A model generated the notes under the pieces. The model was not told the origin of the DNA. It saw only the letters and a program-made list of their open reading frames with translations, and did not search any database. Positions 15,801-23,199 of a DNA stretch of 47,452 bases are shown here, one piece after another (the first letter of the stretch is position 1; every line of letters starts with the position of its first letter). The position numbers and the translations under genes are program-made. Source of the DNA: CAYYNP01 sp964472545. GTDB lineage: Bacteria > Planctomycetota > Planctomycetia > Pirellulales > Thermoguttaceae. The stretch is taken from positions 1-47,452 of the forward strand of contig CAYYNP010000039.1 in the NCBI GenBank assembly GCA_964472545.1. The letters run 5' to 3'.

Positions 15801-18551
15801 TTCCGGATGTTGATGGCCGATCGGCTGCACCGCCACTTCGCCAACGGCGGCGTGCTCACGCCCCAAAACGCGGCCGCTATGTACCAGCAGCAGCTCGACA
15901 AGGTCCACGAGGCGCTGGTGCCCGAGTCGGCCCGTTGGGGAGACGCGTGGCGTCCGAGCCAGCCCTATACCCGCGACGCGGAACTGGCCGCGAACGTGGC
16001 CTGGCTGTTCGGGCAGTTCTTTCCCGTCCGCGGCGACAACGTGCTGAAGTATTTCGACGAAGACGGGATGGTGCCCGACGTGGAAGCGCCGTCGTATAAC
16101 CAACACGGCGGCTCGGTGGCGGTGGACTTCGAGCTGACCGTCGACGCGGCAGAGGGGGCGATCTACTACACGCTCGACGGGTCCGATCCACGAGTCTCCG
16201 GCGGAGGCTTTTCGCCGAGGGCCCTGGTATACGAGGGCGAGCCGATCCGCCTGGACGAATCGACGCACGTCAACGCCCGGGCGTTTCACGGCGACGAGTG
16301 GTCGGCGCTCAACGAAGCCACGTTCCTGGTCGATCGGCCCAGCCCGCTGGCGATCACCGAGATCAACTACCATCCGTACGATCCGACCGCCGAAGAGTTG
16401 GCCCGGCAGCCGCCCGGCGCCGCGCCGTTTCAGACCGACGATTTCGAGTTCGTTGAGCTGCAAAACACGGGCGGCGAGCCGCTCGACCTGACGGGCGTGC
16501 AGTTCACCGACGGGATCGAGTTTCGGTTTGCCGAGGGTACCACACTGGCGGCCGGTGCCTACGTGGTCGTGGCGAGCGACCTCGACGCGTTTGCGGCCCG
16601 TTACGGCGACGGGATCGACGTGGCCGGCGTCTTCACCGGCGAGTTGCAAGACGGCGGCGAAGCAATCCGGCTGAGCACGCAGTTCGACGAGGTGATCGCC
16701 TCCTTCACCTACGACGATGCCAACCGCTGGCCCGGACGCGCCGATGGCAAGGGTGCCGCGCTCGAGCTGATCGATCCGGCGGCCATGCCGGGGGACGGCG
16801 AACTGCGGGCCGCTTACCTAGGCGACGGCGACAACTGGCACTCCAGCGTCGCCTACGGCGGCACGCCCGGCGCCGAACCGGCGGCCGATCCGGGCATCGC
16901 GATCAACGAAGTCCTCACGCACACCGACGCGCCGCTGCTGGATGCGATCGAGTTACTCAACACGACCGGCGACGAGATCGACCTCGGCGGCTGGTACTTG
17001 AGCGACTCCTGGGGCTGGACGACCGACCGGCTGGGCGGCAATTATCGCAAGTTCCGCGTTCCCGACGGAACCGTCATCGCGCCGGGCGGATATCTGGTCT
17101 TCGACGAACGCGATTTCAATCCCAACGGCCTCTGGAATCCGGAAGCCGGCGAGCGGGCCGACTGGGAATTTGCCCTGGACGGGGCCGCCGGCGACGACGT
17201 CTGGCTGATGGAGGCCGACGCCGCCGGCCGGCTCACCCGCTTCGCCGATCACGTCGACTTTCCGGCGGCCGCCAGTGGTGAGTCGTTCGGCCGCTATCCC
17301 AACGCCACGGGCGACCTGGCCCCGATGCAGCAGCGCACGCTTGGCGAGCCAAACGCGGAGCCCCGGGTCGGCCCGATCGTGATTAGCGAGGTCATGTACC
17401 ACCCGCCGGCCGGCGGCGACGAGTTCATCGAACTGCTGAACCCCACCGGCACGTCCGTGTCGTTGTTCGATCCGGCGCGTCCGGACAACACGTGGCGGAT
17501 CGGCGGCGTCGACTTCCAGTTCCCCATCGACGTGGTGATGCCTCCCGGCGGCGTGGTGGTGGTGGTGCCGACGGCGCCGGACGCGTTTCGCGAGAAGTAC
17601 TCCGTGACGGCCGACGTGCAAGTCTTCGGACCGTACGCCGGCGCGCTGAACAACGCCGGCGAGCGACTCCGGCTGTTGCGGCCGGATGAGCCGACGCTCG
17701 ACGTGGTGCCCGTTGTGCCGTACGTCATCGTCGACGAAGCCGACTATCGACCCGACGGCGACTGGCCCCTGGAGGCCGACGGCGGTGGACAGTCACTCGA
17801 GCGGGTCGATGCTGCGCTGTGGGGCCATTACCCTAACGCCTGGCAAGCCGCCGACCCCACGCCTGGCGACGCCTTGTTGTCGGCGGGCCCGCAGGTGACC
17901 GGCCGCTGGGCGTTCTACAACAACTCGGCCCACGACGGCCGCGAGCCGGCCGCCAATCCGCAAGACGACGACGCAATCGCCGTCGACAAAACGCCCCTGT
18001 TCGACGGCCAAACCGCGTCGTTGGCCAACTATACGAATTACGCCTCGGGCATCAACGGAATCCTGGTCGATCTGGCCGGTTTGCCCGACGGCGTTACGCC
18101 CGGGGTCGGCGATTTCGCCTTTCGCATCGGCAACGACAACCACCCGGCCAACTGGCCCACGGCCCCCGAGCCGACCGTGACCGTCCGTCCGGGCGACGGC
18201 CCAGACGGAGCAGACCGGGTGACGATCACCTGGGAAGACTACGCGATCCGCAACCGCTGGCTCCAAGTCACCGTGCTGTCCGGCCGTTTGGGACTGGCGC
18301 AGGGCGACGTCTTCTATTTCGGCAACGCCGTGGCCGAGGCGGGCAACTCGGCGCCTGACGCCCAGGTGACCGCCACCGATCTGTTGCTGGCGCGAAACAA
18401 CCCGCGCAACTTCCTCACGCCTGCCGCGGTCGACTTCGCCTTCGACTACAATCGCGACCAGCGTGTCAACGCCACCGACGTGCTGCTGGCGAGAAACAAC
18501 CAGACGAACTTCCTTACGGCGCTGCGGCTGATCGAGCCGCCGGCACGGTAG
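12822..18551 (+). CDS. Giant exported CotH-kinase-like / lamin-tail domain protein
   Basis: A 1909-residue surface protein. Its N-terminus has no classical signal peptide but carries PLESRTMLDA (about 27-36), a form of the LEPR-XLL motif of large planctomycete exported proteins. Order: lamin-tail domain (about 38-160), a second at 210-330, chitobiase/hexosaminidase C-terminal-like domain (about 560-625, TIRYTLDGSLPTEENG), CotH-like kinase region (about 676-1076), another chitobiase-type domain (about 1100), and three more lamin-tail domains (from about 1175, 1356 and 1516). A C-terminal module follows (FYNNSAHDG, about 1692) and then two dockerin-like repeats with TDLLLARNN and TDVLLARNN. CotH proteins phosphorylate protein substrates in spore-formers; the role here is unknown. 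The sulfatase gene follows after 28 bp. Confidence 0.88.
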   Translation: MLDRFLSPRSTTRATPSLRARKLAVEPLESRTMLDAGPLVINEFMAVNGTSLADENGDRSDWIEIYNPTNQTVNLDGWYLTDDAGHLMQWRFPSASLLPNRYLTVFASGKNRTDPRYRLHTNFRLDGDGEYLALVRPDGVTVSHEYAPAFPAQTSDVSYGIGSDATTFSVPDDDVLRYRVPAAADAGAETAWMFPEFDDSAWPAFSKTSGILITEAGTEDPDYVEIQNVSDHPIDTEGWVVAANVGSTGRVNNAHTTYWQLPTVIGAGQVLYQDDDPESPEYYWGDAISWRTAGYGWVMIVDDFGNVADFVVWGYPAEQFASMDVTINGHQITSGDWWNGDSAAAAGTDANSLQRRGDSDHDSAADWAFVGPLSPLEENAGLLTPFTTDVATGFGFDVGETGLGGTFMIDVAEPMHGQNASLWTRIPFEVDNPALLDAMQLHVQYNDGFVAYLNGVEVARRNAPDVVGWNSAATGVQGVDESQQTEEFDLAEYLDQLRPGRNVLAVHGLNTAANDANFRMVADLTRLGKQFFTDPTPAAANGAGSLGIVADTAFSVDRGFFDQPFEVAVTTDTPGATIRYTLDGSLPTEENGHDYTGPLVIDRTTTLRAMAIKPGHVPTNVDSQTYLFLDDVKTQTRPPGYPTATEDARYQLDYDVDPRVVDDPRYADEFISGLTAIPSVSLVMDVDDLFGRSRGIYANAIQSGLAWERATSVEYLDPAGGDQFQINSAIRIQGAYSRYPQESIKHAFRLIFKAPYGPTKLNYKVFDDSPVDKFDQLILRMSTHDSWHVHQNPWRADATYAADQWHRYTQLAMGNLSGHSKHVHLYLNGLYWGLYEIEERPNASFAASYLGGESEDYDAINGGGLRDGTMAAWNEMYRIANGQGPHGSLANAAAYEDLKRYLDVGSFADYLIANIYSGNMDWPGKNYYAVRKREPGAGFHFVSWDSEASFWKSWGGDPPAADASVWNGLNYPFFNNSTHGAGYLYNRLKYNAEFRMLMADRLHRHFANGGVLTPQNAAAMYQQQLDKVHEALVPESARWGDAWRPSQPYTRDAELAANVAWLFGQFFPVRGDNVLKYFDEDGMVPDVEAPSYNQHGGSVAVDFELTVDAAEGAIYYTLDGSDPRVSGGGFSPRALVYEGEPIRLDESTHVNARAFHGDEWSALNEATFLVDRPSPLAITEINYHPYDPTAEELARQPPGAAPFQTDDFEFVELQNTGGEPLDLTGVQFTDGIEFRFAEGTTLAAGAYVVVASDLDAFAARYGDGIDVAGVFTGELQDGGEAIRLSTQFDEVIASFTYDDANRWPGRADGKGAALELIDPAAMPGDGELRAAYLGDGDNWHSSVAYGGTPGAEPAADPGIAINEVLTHTDAPLLDAIELLNTTGDEIDLGGWYLSDSWGWTTDRLGGNYRKFRVPDGTVIAPGGYLVFDERDFNPNGLWNPEAGERADWEFALDGAAGDDVWLMEADAAGRLTRFADHVDFPAAASGESFGRYPNATGDLAPMQQRTLGEPNAEPRVGPIVISEVMYHPPAGGDEFIELLNPTGTSVSLFDPARPDNTWRIGGVDFQFPIDVVMPPGGVVVVVPTAPDAFREKYSVTADVQVFGPYAGALNNAGERLRLLRPDEPTLDVVPVVPYVIVDEADYRPDGDWPLEADGGGQSLERVDAALWGHYPNAWQAADPTPGDALLSAGPQVTGRWAFYNNSAHDGREPAANPQDDDAIAVDKTPLFDGQTASLANYTNYASGINGILVDLAGLPDGVTPGVGDFAFRIGNDNHPANWPTAPEPTVTVRPGDGPDGADRVTITWEDYAIRNRWLQVTVLSGRLGLAQGDVFYFGNAVAEAGNSAPDAQVTATDLLLARNNPRNFLTPAAVDFAFDYNRDQRVNATDVLLARNNQTNFLTALRLIEPPAR

Positions 18552-18579
18552 GATCACGAGTAGACCACCGGAGACCCAG

Positions 18580-20016
18580 ATGAGCATCCGCACGATGAGG
18601 CGATTCGCGGCGTTCACGCTACTTGCCGCCATCGCGCTGTGGCTCGCGTTGCCCGCTACGGCAGCAGACCCGCAACGGCCGAATCTGATCCTGATCATGG
18701 CCGACGACCTCGGCGCCAAGGAGCTTTCCGGCTACGGCCATTCGGAGCATCGCACGCCGAATCTCGACCGCCTGGGCCGCACGGGCGTGCAGTTCGCCAC
18801 GTGTTTCTCGGCGCCGATCTGTCATCCCACGCGGTTTCAGATCATGACCGGCCAGTATCCGTGCAACACCAAGGTCTATCACTTCGCCGGCCGGCGCGGC
18901 GGACCGGATCGCGATGCGCCGGAGGAACAGATCGTCAACCACGTGACCTTCGCCCAAGTGCTCAAGGCCCGCGGCTACGCCACCGCGTTGGCAGGTAAAT
19001 GGCAACTCAGCGGCAAGGTGCCTTCGCTGGTGGTCGAGACCGGATTCGACGAGTACCTGATGTGGGCCTACGCCCACAATCTGCCCGAGGGCATCGAGCA
19101 CACCGGCGGCTTCGAGGGCGGGGGCAAGAAGACCTCACGCTATTGGCATCCCTCGCTGCTGAAGAACGGCAAATATCTGCCCACCGGCCCCGACGATTAC
19201 GGCCCCGATATGTTCGCCGACTTTGTGCTCGATTTCGCCGCACGTCACAAGGACGGCCCGTTCTTCATCTACTACCCGATGGCCCTGACACACGCCCCGT
19301 ATTGTTCGACGCCCGCGACCAATCCGTCGCAGGCGGAGAAGTTCCGCCACGCGCCGGCGAAGTTCCGCGAGAACGTCGAGTACACCGACCGCCTGGTGGG
19401 GCGGATCGTCGAGGGACTCGAAGCGCTCGGACTGCGCGAAAACACGGTCGTCTTTTTCACCGGTGACAACGGCACCGGCGGACAAGGCAAGGGCCAGACC
19501 ACCGAACTCGGCGCCCGCGTGCCGATGATCGTCAACTGCCCGGGCATTGTCGAACCGCTTGGCCGATCCGGCGAGCTGGTCGATCACAGCGACGTGTTGC
19601 CCACATTGGCCGATTTGGCGGGGGCCGACGTGCCCGACGAGCGGCCGATCGACGGGCAGAGCTTTGCGCCGCTGCTGCAAGGCAAGCCGTACACGCCGCG
19701 CGAGTGGATCTTCAGTTGCCTTGCCGATCGGCGGGTATTGCGTACCAAACGCTGGCTGTTGGAAAACAACTCACCGCGCGATTTCGGCCGGCTTTTCGAC
19801 TGCGGCGGCCATCGCGACGGGCAGGGCTACGTCGAGGTGCCCAAGCCGGCCGAGACGGACGACGCCGAGGTGGCGGCGATCCGACGGCAGTTTATCAAAA
19901 TCCTGGCCGACAAGCCGGTTACCATCCTGCCGAAAGAGGGTCCCACGAAGCCGCCAAGGAATAAGCCTCGTCAAGGCGTAAGAACGGCCCCGGAGAATCG
20001 GCCCGTCGGGCTGTAG
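18580..20016 (+). CDS. Exported type I sulfatase
   Basis: A 478-residue sulfatase with signal peptide (FTLLAAIALWLALPATA). Asp42-Asp43 in LILIMADDLG bind calcium. The formylglycine site is CHPTR (81-85), matching CxPxR, so Cys81 would be converted by an FGE-type enzyme, not seen in this window. GKWQLSGK and HAPY (about 143-150 and 233-236) match further active-site regions. It probably removes sulfate from a sulfated polysaccharide in the periplasm or outside. ATG 18580 follows GGAGA and lies 28 bp after the CotH gene, so the two are likely cotranscribed. The C-terminus has a basic unstructured tail (KPPRNKPRQGVRTAPENR). Substrate unknown. Confidence 0.92.
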   Translation: MSIRTMRRFAAFTLLAAIALWLALPATAADPQRPNLILIMADDLGAKELSGYGHSEHRTPNLDRLGRTGVQFATCFSAPICHPTRFQIMTGQYPCNTKVYHFAGRRGGPDRDAPEEQIVNHVTFAQVLKARGYATALAGKWQLSGKVPSLVVETGFDEYLMWAYAHNLPEGIEHTGGFEGGGKKTSRYWHPSLLKNGKYLPTGPDDYGPDMFADFVLDFAARHKDGPFFIYYPMALTHAPYCSTPATNPSQAEKFRHAPAKFRENVEYTDRLVGRIVEGLEALGLRENTVVFFTGDNGTGGQGKGQTTELGARVPMIVNCPGIVEPLGRSGELVDHSDVLPTLADLAGADVPDERPIDGQSFAPLLQGKPYTPREWIFSCLADRRVLRTKRWLLENNSPRDFGRLFDCGGHRDGQGYVEVPKPAETDDAEVAAIRRQFIKILADKPVTILPKEGPTKPPRNKPRQGVRTAPENRPVGL

Positions 20017-20506
20017 CCCCCCTTGGCGAGTTATTGACTCCTTGCCGCCGGGATTCGAAGAACGGCGGTTGAAATCGCGGTCTCGAACGCCTTTCTGGCG
20101 AAGATTCCGCCACATGCGACCTCCCAAACGCCCCCGATGACCGCCGGAGACAGAGGCCCGCCGGCCCCGTTTGCCAGCCGGCATTGAAGCACGATTATGC
20201 CGGTTTTCGCGCCTTGATCCCCTCCGGGGGGGTATTTCGGCGTGGCACCACGGAGGCCGGGAATGGCGCGGTTGTTTGGGTGACGACGCTTGACAAAGTC
20301 ATGTGAGTCGTACAGAATAGGCCACCGGCACGTAGCACAATTTGCTGCCACGATCGTCCCCGATTCGCGGCACACACACGGCACCTTGTGAAGCGGACGA
20401 CCTGCCCACGTTGGGTAATGCGCCGGACTTGAAGAGGAAGGAATTCTCGCCAGCACCGGCGGAGCATCAGACGGATCCGCCCAGCCCTAGTTTTGAGGGG
20501 AACACC
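20017..20506. other. Intergenic region, no gene seen
   Basis: These 490 bases hold no supported gene; the 141-codon minus-strand frame here has no domain, signal peptide or ribosome site. The region must contain the promoter for the small exported gene at 20507, and its right end has GAGGGG as ribosome site. I see no clear riboswitch or terminator. Confidence 0.4.
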
Positions 20507-20902
20507 ATGAGAGCGTTATTGGTTGGTTTCGTTTTGGCTTCAGTTTGTCTCGTGTCTGCCGTGCAAGACGCCACGGCGGCCGACGTGTCGGATCAGATGC
20601 TGGCAGCCATGGGCGCCGGCGGCATGCAGAAGATCTCGGACGCCCAAGGCGAGCAGATCCGAGGCAAGGGCTTCGTGATGGCCTGGCAGAACTCCTCGAC
20701 GTACACGCTGACCACGGGTACGGACAACAGCCAAGGGTTCATCTCCACCAGCCGGCGCGGATCGCCGCGGGTGGCCAACTTGAGGCAGCGGAACGAATCT
20801 GGGGCGGATATCGACATCCAGATCCGGACGCGGCGCGGCGGCGCGAATATCAGTAGCAGCAGCTTCGCGACCTCCTCGCAGTCGCTGCGATGGGGTAGGT
20901 AA
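20507..20902 (+). CDS. Small Sec-exported protein with double-glycine-leader-like motif
   Basis: A 131-residue protein from ATG 20507, with GAGGGG 6 bases upstream. Residues 1-25 are a Sec signal peptide (LLVGFVLASVCLVSAVQDATAA). Next comes MQKISDAQGEQIRGKG (40-55), which resembles the leader consensus LSDxELxxIxGG read by C39 peptidases, here with GKG in place of GG. The rest is rich in Ser, Thr, Asn, Gln, Gly and Arg, with SSTYTLTTGTDNSQGF and ANISSSSFATSSQS, a composition suited to fibre-forming or disordered proteins. It converges on a secreted C39 peptidase gene. The role as substrate of that peptidase is an inference. Confidence 0.65.
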   Translation: MRALLVGFVLASVCLVSAVQDATAADVSDQMLAAMGAGGMQKISDAQGEQIRGKGFVMAWQNSSTYTLTTGTDNSQGFISTSRRGSPRVANLRQRNESGADIDIQIRTRRGGANISSSSFATSSQSLRWGR

Positions 20903-20928
20903 GCCGGCGACGGCAATCAGTTCAAAAC

Positions 20929-20970
20929 GGGCCTCGCAGTGTGACATTGCGGGGCCCTCTTGTTGTTTGT
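20929..20970. terminator. Stem-loop between the small exported gene and the C39 gene
   Basis: Arms 20929-20938 (GGGCCTCGCA) and 20948-20957 (TGCGGGGCCC) pair with one mismatch around a nine-base loop, followed by TCTTGTTGTTTGTT. It is a plausible terminator for the plus-strand gene ending at 20902. On the minus strand it comes right after the TAA that ends the extended C39 frame (20976) and could end that transcript too. Its fit to the second stop, not to the amber codon at 21111, supports the longer gene. Confidence 0.65.
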
Positions 20971-20975
20971 TGCGA

Positions 20976-21668
20976 TTACGGCGTGCGCACCAACGCGCGC
21001 CGCACGTGCTGCGACTCCGGTTGGACCGGCCCCCGTTGCCGAAGCAGCAGCGGAGCATTGGTGGGCAAATCGGCGCCCGGCTTGGCCACGACCAGGATCG
21101 TCCGGTCGGGCTACTGCCGGGCGAACTGGTTGAACGCCACGCGCACGTTTCCCCGGATCGGGTCGGCCAGAAACACGCGATCGCCCGCCAACCCGCGGAA
21201 TACCACAAAGTGCTCGTGGTCGTTCTTCTCGATCCGTATGATCACCGGCGCCTTCAGTTCGGTCAGTTGGGCCAGGCTGCGCGTGCCCATTGTTGCCTGA
21301 TAACCGGCCGTTACGGCCGCCTTGCGCAGATCGGTCATCGAAAGGCCGTTCTCCACGCGGTCTTCGAGTTGCGCCAGCGTGAGATTGGCCAGGATGGCCT
21401 CGAGCACGTCGGCCTCGCCGACGTCGTCTCCCCAGTAATAGCGCATCAACGTGGCCAACGCCGCCGCTCCACAGGAATAGTCGCGGCTTTGCATCACCAC
21501 GTGGCGTTGCTTTAGCGTCTGCCAGGTGGTCGCGTGGGGTTGGATGTGACGCTGGGGGTCTCGAATCGGCGGGCCGCTCGGCTGGGCCGCCGCCGCGTCG
21601 ACGCCGAAACCCCCGACCGCCGCCGGCAAGGCAACACTCATCAACAGCAGGCAGAAGATGCGTCGCAT
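20976..21668 (-). CDS. Secreted C39 family cysteine peptidase with in-frame amber codon
   Basis: A stand-alone C39 peptidase with a signal peptide (FCLLLMSVALPAAVGG) and no ABC transporter. The catalytic Cys66 lies in QSRDYSCGAAALATLMRYYWG, His153 in DHEHFVVFRG and Asp169 in FLADP. The frame meets TAG at 21111-21113 after residue 185 (FARQ), then stays open for 44 codons to TAA at 20976. The continuation begins PDRTILVVAKPGADLP. Family members usually have Trp followed by such a strand here, so TAG probably replaces TGG by mutation, assembly error or readthrough. All catalytic residues precede it. By analogy with FapD it would process exported precursors in the periplasm. It lies downstream of two barrel genes on the same strand. 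Confidence 0.85.
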
Positions 21669-21716
21669 GGTGACTTCTCGTTGTGACTTTCCGGGCTAAG
21701 TGGGAGAGTATAGTGC

Positions 21717-21797
21717 TTGCACAGTAGCCATCTCGCTCCGCGAGATGGGCCTCCGCGAGATGTGGCTGTCTCGCGGAGCGAGACGCCTACTATGCAC
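21717..21797. repeat. Palindromic repeat (CTCGCTCCGCGAG family) between barrel and C39 genes
   Basis: A nested inverted repeat. The inner arms GTAGCCATCTCGCTCCGCGAGA (21724-21745) and 21769-21790 pair with few mismatches, and a third copy of the core (CTCCGCGAGATG) lies between them. Outer TTGCAC and GTGCAA extend it. It occupies most of the 181 bases between the barrel stop (21850) and the C39 start (21668), where it could lower expression of the peptidase or stabilise an mRNA end. Confidence 0.7.
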
Positions 21798-21849
21798 CGT
21801 GCAAACATTATCAACTCCCGCTTAGCCGGTGTGGTTGGAAGGAGTGCGG

Positions 21850-23112
21850 TTAAAAGGTTCGGGTGACGATCACGCCCAGGCGTGCCACGGGCGCGTCTTC
21901 GGTGAGCCCGATTTGCACGAACGGTTCGATGATCCGGCAGTGCGGAGCCAGCACCGTGGCCGCAAGACGTACCGAAAGCGGCTCCTGCGACGTGCCCGGC
22001 AGGCTCACGGCGTCGAACTCCGTATCGGTCTGAAAGGCGCCGACCACCGCCGTGCTAAGCGTGACGTCGTCGTTGACGGCAAAGCCCAGACCGAAGTTGT
22101 AGTTCACCTCGTCGCCCGGCGCGATTTGGCCGCCGAAGGCGCCGCGGGCGTAGCGATGGCGATAACCTACGCCGTAAAACAGCACGACCGGATCGTAAGT
22201 TCTCACGAACAGCAGGCTGCCGCCGATACTCCAGAAGCCGTCGCCCAGCACGGGGCGGCGCGGACTGGCTCCGAAAGGCAGCGCGCCGGTGGGTGCCACG
22301 AATCCGACCGTGGCAATCACGTCGGCCGACACCCCCCGCCCGTCGCGCAGCAGGCAATTCAGCCCCCCGCTCACGTCGCCCATGCCGAACGTGCTGCTCT
22401 CGGTGTCGTCGACCTCGTTGGCCGTCTCCAGGTGCCCCAGTCCGAACGGCGCGTTGATGTACGCCTGCAGCACCTTGGTGATCCCGATGCGGGCGCCCAA
22501 GGGAACGAGCAGTTCGCGGTTGCGCCAGCGTTCGGTGTCGAGGAAATTCAACGGAGGCGAAAACGTGGTCAGCGTGTGGCGGTCTTCCCAGAGCGTATAG
22601 TCCAGGCCGCAATCCAACTGCACTTGCCCCGGCTCCAAGAGCACGGTGGCGCTGCGCAAGAACAGCAGGCGATTGTCTTCCGGCGGGCTTCCCAACGGCT
22701 GGGAAACGTCTGAGTCGGCGGGTGGTGGCGGGCTCTCCGGCAGGAGTTGCTCGGACGGCGTTTCCGCCGCGGGCGGCTCGGGTGGCGTTTCGGTGGGAAT
22801 CGGCTGCAAAGCGGGCGCTTCGGCAATGGGAAGCTGAAGCATCGGCGGTTCGTCGATGTCGACCAGCAGCATCAGCGGCGTCGCCGTGGTCTCGACCGGC
22901 GGCAACCGCATCGCGACTTTGGTTGCGACCGGCGGGAGTCGATAGACCGGCACGTTGGCGAAGATCGGGCTGCCCGTGTTCGCTGCGCCGGTGCCGCAAA
23001 CGCAAATCACCAAGGCCACGGCCGCCGCCGCACGGCAGGCCGTCGGGAAACGAACGTCCGCCGGCCGACTCGCGTTCCGCGGCTGCGAACCTATCGAGCG
23101 AGGTTCCAGCAT
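21850..23112 (-). CDS. Outer-membrane transporter-like beta-barrel (Phenol_MetA_deg / FapF-like)
   Basis: A 420-residue protein from ATG 23112, with GGGAGG 6 bases upstream. It has a basic N-terminus and hydrophobic signal (AAAVALVICVCGTGAA), then about 110 residues of Pro/Glu-rich linker (EAPALQPIPTETPPEPPAAE). From about 150 it has the strand pattern of the family usually annotated transporter: LQAYINAPFGLG, VIATVGFVAPTGALPFG, GFWSIGGSLLFVRTYDPVVLFYGVGYRHR, and a C-terminal Phe (VIVTRTF). Barrels of this type accompany C39 peptidases in proteobacterial export loci, and FapF is a relative in role. The Pro-rich segment could span the periplasm. Specificity is not visible. Confidence 0.75.
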   Translation of the reverse strand: MLEPRSIGSQPRNASRPADVRFPTACRAAAAVALVICVCGTGAANTGSPIFANVPVYRLPPVATKVAMRLPPVETTATPLMLLVDIDEPPMLQLPIAEAPALQPIPTETPPEPPAAETPSEQLLPESPPPPADSDVSQPLGSPPEDNRLLFLRSATVLLEPGQVQLDCGLDYTLWEDRHTLTTFSPPLNFLDTERWRNRELLVPLGARIGITKVLQAYINAPFGLGHLETANEVDDTESSTFGMGDVSGGLNCLLRDGRGVSADVIATVGFVAPTGALPFGASPRRPVLGDGFWSIGGSLLFVRTYDPVVLFYGVGYRHRYARGAFGGQIAPGDEVNYNFGLGFAVNDDVTLSTAVVGAFQTDTEFDAVSLPGTSQEPLSVRLAATVLAPHCRIIEPFVQIGLTEDAPVARLGVIVTRTF

Positions 23113-23199
23113 GGTTGCCTCCCTATACCTCGAGCAGAAGCTCCGCATATTAAAGGTCTCTTTACGTCTGGACTCTTCGGTCTCCGCCGACGGCCAAAC

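Noticed and set aside
20031..20456. 141-codon minus-strand frame upstream of the small exported gene
   Set aside because: No signal peptide, no family motif and no ribosome site; the composition is mixed.
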